The notes beneath the pieces are model-generated. The model worked only from the letters and a program-made list of their open reading frames with translations, was not told the DNA's origin and did no database searches. Shown one piece after another: positions 6,320 through 7,404 of a stretch of DNA of 7,404 nt (the stretch's first letter is position 1; each line of letters starts with the position of its first letter). The translations under genes and the position numbers were made by a program. This stretch comes from Alphaproteobacteria bacterium MarineAlpha10_Bin3 (GTDB taxonomy: Bacteria; Pseudomonadota; Alphaproteobacteria; UBA8366; GCA-2717185), in the NCBI GenBank assembly GCA_002937525.1, contig PTKA01000058.1, positions 1-7,404 of the forward strand. Direction: 5' to 3'.

Positions 6320-6767
6320 TTTCCTGGCGCTCATGGAGCGGATCGATTTCTGGCATTGGTGGATTCTGGCGGCGCTGTTGATGGCGCTGGAGGTCTTCGC
6401 GCCGACGACGCTGTTTTTGTGGACCGGCGTTTCGGCCGCGGCCGTCGGCGCAATACTCTATTTCGCCGACGCAACCAGCTGGCAGGCGCAGTTCGTGCTG
6501 TTCGCCTTGCTATCGGTCGCCAGCGTCTTCGCCTGGCGGTTCTATGCCCGCCTGAACCCGTCACCGGACGAGGGAACCATGCTCAACCGGCGCGGCGCGC
6601 AATATGTCGGCCGGGTGTTCACCCTCGACGAAGCGATCGTCAACGGCGCCGGGCTGTTGCGGGTCGATGACACGAACTGGAAAATCGAAGGCGACGATTG
6701 CCCGGGCGGCGCGCGGGTCCGGGTCACCGCACTGGACGGTGCCGTGCTGAAAGTCGAACAGACTTAA
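6312..6767 (+). CDS. NfeD family membrane protein (YbbK-like short form)
   Basis: The protein has 151 residues. Membrane segments lie at about 15-30 ([16 protein letters not shown]) and 33-78 ([18 protein letters not shown], then [18 protein letters not shown]). They are followed by a soluble C-terminal OB-fold domain from about 90: [22 protein letters not shown], then [16 protein letters not shown], then [14 protein letters not shown]. LxGxxGxx...I.nG.G.v.v.d..W.v.g....G..V.V....G..L.V is the NfeD C-terminal pattern. It is the short form, without the ClpP-like protease domain of long NfeD proteins. The gene begins inside the last codons of the SPFH gene (ATGGCTGA overlap), so translation is probably coupled; no strong ribosome binding site is present. 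Short NfeD proteins are obligate genomic partners of stomatin-like proteins and are thought to bind them, perhaps stabilising the membrane assembly. This is the counterpart of YbbK beside QmcA in E. coli. Confidence 0.93.
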   Translation: MADFLALMERIDFWHWWILAALLMALEVFAPTTLFLWTGVSAAAVGAILYFADATSWQAQFVLFALLSVASVFAWRFYARLNPSPDEGTMLNRRGAQYVGRVFTLDEAIVNGAGLLRVDDTNWKIEGDDCPGGARVRVTALDGAVLKVEQT

Positions 6768-6776
6768 AGCGGCGCG

Positions 6777-7404
6777 ATGTTTCCGATCCGCATATCCGTC
6801 GCACGCCGTGAAATTCCCGGCGCCGTCATCGCGCTGATCGTCGCCAATCTGGCCGTTTTCATCTTTCAGGCCGGGCTGCCGCCGGGTGCTGCGCGTGATT
6901 TCACCCTGGAATACGCGCTGGTGCCGGCCTGGTTCGACGCGGCGGGCTGGACGCCGTGGCCAATCCTGACCAATACTTTCATGCACGCCGGGATCGTCCA
7001 TCTGGCCGTCAATATGTGGACTTTGTGGCTGTTCGGGCGGGCGCTGGAAGACGCCTTCGGGTCGCTGGGGTTCCTCCTCTTCTATCTGGCGTGCGGCGTT
7101 CTGGCCAGCCTGGCCCATCTGGCCTTCAATCTGGGCTCGGGCATCCCGGCGCTGGGCGCATCGGGCGCCATCGCCGGGGTACTGGGCGGCTTCACGCTGC
7201 TGCATCCCAAGGCCCGCATTACCCTGGTCACGCCGATCCTGTTCTTTCCGATTGTCTATTCGCTGCCGGCGGCGGTCTATAGCGCGCTGTGGTTCACGTT
7301 CCAGATCGTCCCTGGCATTCTCGAAATGCAGGATGGGTTGCCGCAAGCCGGGATCGCCTGGTGGGCCCATATCGGCGGGCTTGGCGCCGGGCTGGGGCTG
7401 GCCT
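6777..7404 (+). CDS. Rhomboid family intramembrane serine protease (3' truncated by window)
   Basis: The frame starts at ATG 6777 and is still open at the window end after 209 residues. Helix 1 is VIALIVANLAVFIFQAG (17-33). The N-terminal loop has PWPILTNTFMHAGIVHLAVNMWTLWLFG (60-87), the rhomboid landmark with His75 and Asn79 in the HxxxN position that lines the oxyanion hole. Helix 4 carries GASGAIAG (127-134), with the nucleophile Ser129 in GxSG. AHIGGLGAG (197-205) supplies the catalytic His198 and the small-residue helix packing. All active-site residues are therefore present, so it should cleave membrane helices within the bilayer. The segment of about 147-192 between the catalytic helices is long and hydrophobic. 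It follows the NfeD stop by 9 bp without a strong ribosome binding site, so it is probably co-transcribed with the SPFH and NfeD genes. Its substrates are unknown; the C-terminal end lies outside the window. Confidence 0.93.
   Translation, partial: MFPIRISVARREIPGAVIALIVANLAVFIFQAGLPPGAARDFTLEYALVPAWFDAAGWTPWPILTNTFMHAGIVHLAVNMWTLWLFGRALEDAFGSLGFLLFYLACGVLASLAHLAFNLGSGIPALGASGAIAGVLGGFTLLHPKARITLVTPILFFPIVYSLPAAVYSALWFTFQIVPGILEMQDGLPQAGIAWWAHIGGLGAGLGLA

Noticed and set aside
5594..6334. 246-codon open frame antisense to the SPFH gene
   Set aside because: It is the complementary-strand shadow of a clear SPFH gene in GC-rich DNA, with no family motif or ribosome binding site.
6561..7370. 269-codon open frame antisense to the NfeD and rhomboid genes
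   Set aside because: Its product is a low-complexity Arg/Gln/Asp/Gly-rich string typical of reversed GC-rich membrane-protein genes, while the plus strand encodes two recognisable families with intact active-site motifs.

Overview
The window looks like chromosomal DNA from a high-GC proteobacterium, most likely an alphaproteobacterium. This rests on the strong G/C preference at third codon positions and on the gene content: a CtpA-type S41 protease, a secreted YbjN/CesT-like protein, a QmcA/NfeD pair and a rhomboid. No RNA gene, CRISPR array, insertion sequence or phage gene is visible. The taxonomic call is an inference from style, not from a marker gene.

Layout, left to right: (1) the last 25 codons of an unidentified gene (1-79). 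(2) A secreted cyclase-family (kynurenine formamidase-like) hydrolase (168-1229), followed by a discontinuous inverted repeat that may terminate transcription. (3) A 737-bp stretch (1230-1966) with no intact gene. It holds the wreckage of a dipeptide/oligopeptide ABC transporter: the front of a DppB/OppB-type permease runs almost directly into the middle and tail of an OppD/OppF-type ATPase, with frameshifts and large deletions. (4) A lipoprotein S41 C-terminal processing protease on the minus strand (1967-3223). (5) Divergent from it, a small exported YbjN/CesT-like protein (3359-3907). (6) An MFS transporter on the minus strand (3904-5175) whose stop codon interlocks with that of the small protein in a single CTAG. 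(7) Divergent from the transporter, a tight plus-strand operon: an SPFH/stomatin protein of QmcA type (5369-6319), an NfeD-like partner (6312-6767, 8-bp overlap) and a rhomboid intramembrane serine protease (from 6777, cut by the window end).

Functionally, the right end is a membrane quality-control module. The SPFH protein builds a membrane scaffold, NfeD is its usual small partner, and a rhomboid protease sits 9 bp downstream, probably on the same transcript. The S41 protease adds a second, periplasmic proteolytic activity nearby but in a separate transcription unit. The left end (hydrolase beside a dead peptide-type ABC importer) looks like a catabolic or uptake locus that has partly decayed.

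I do not see strong evidence for a new defence, mobile or regulatory system. The most informative oddities are the collapsed ABC transporter remnant, the loss of two canonical metal-ligand histidines in the cyclase-family protein, and the SPFH-NfeD-rhomboid linkage.
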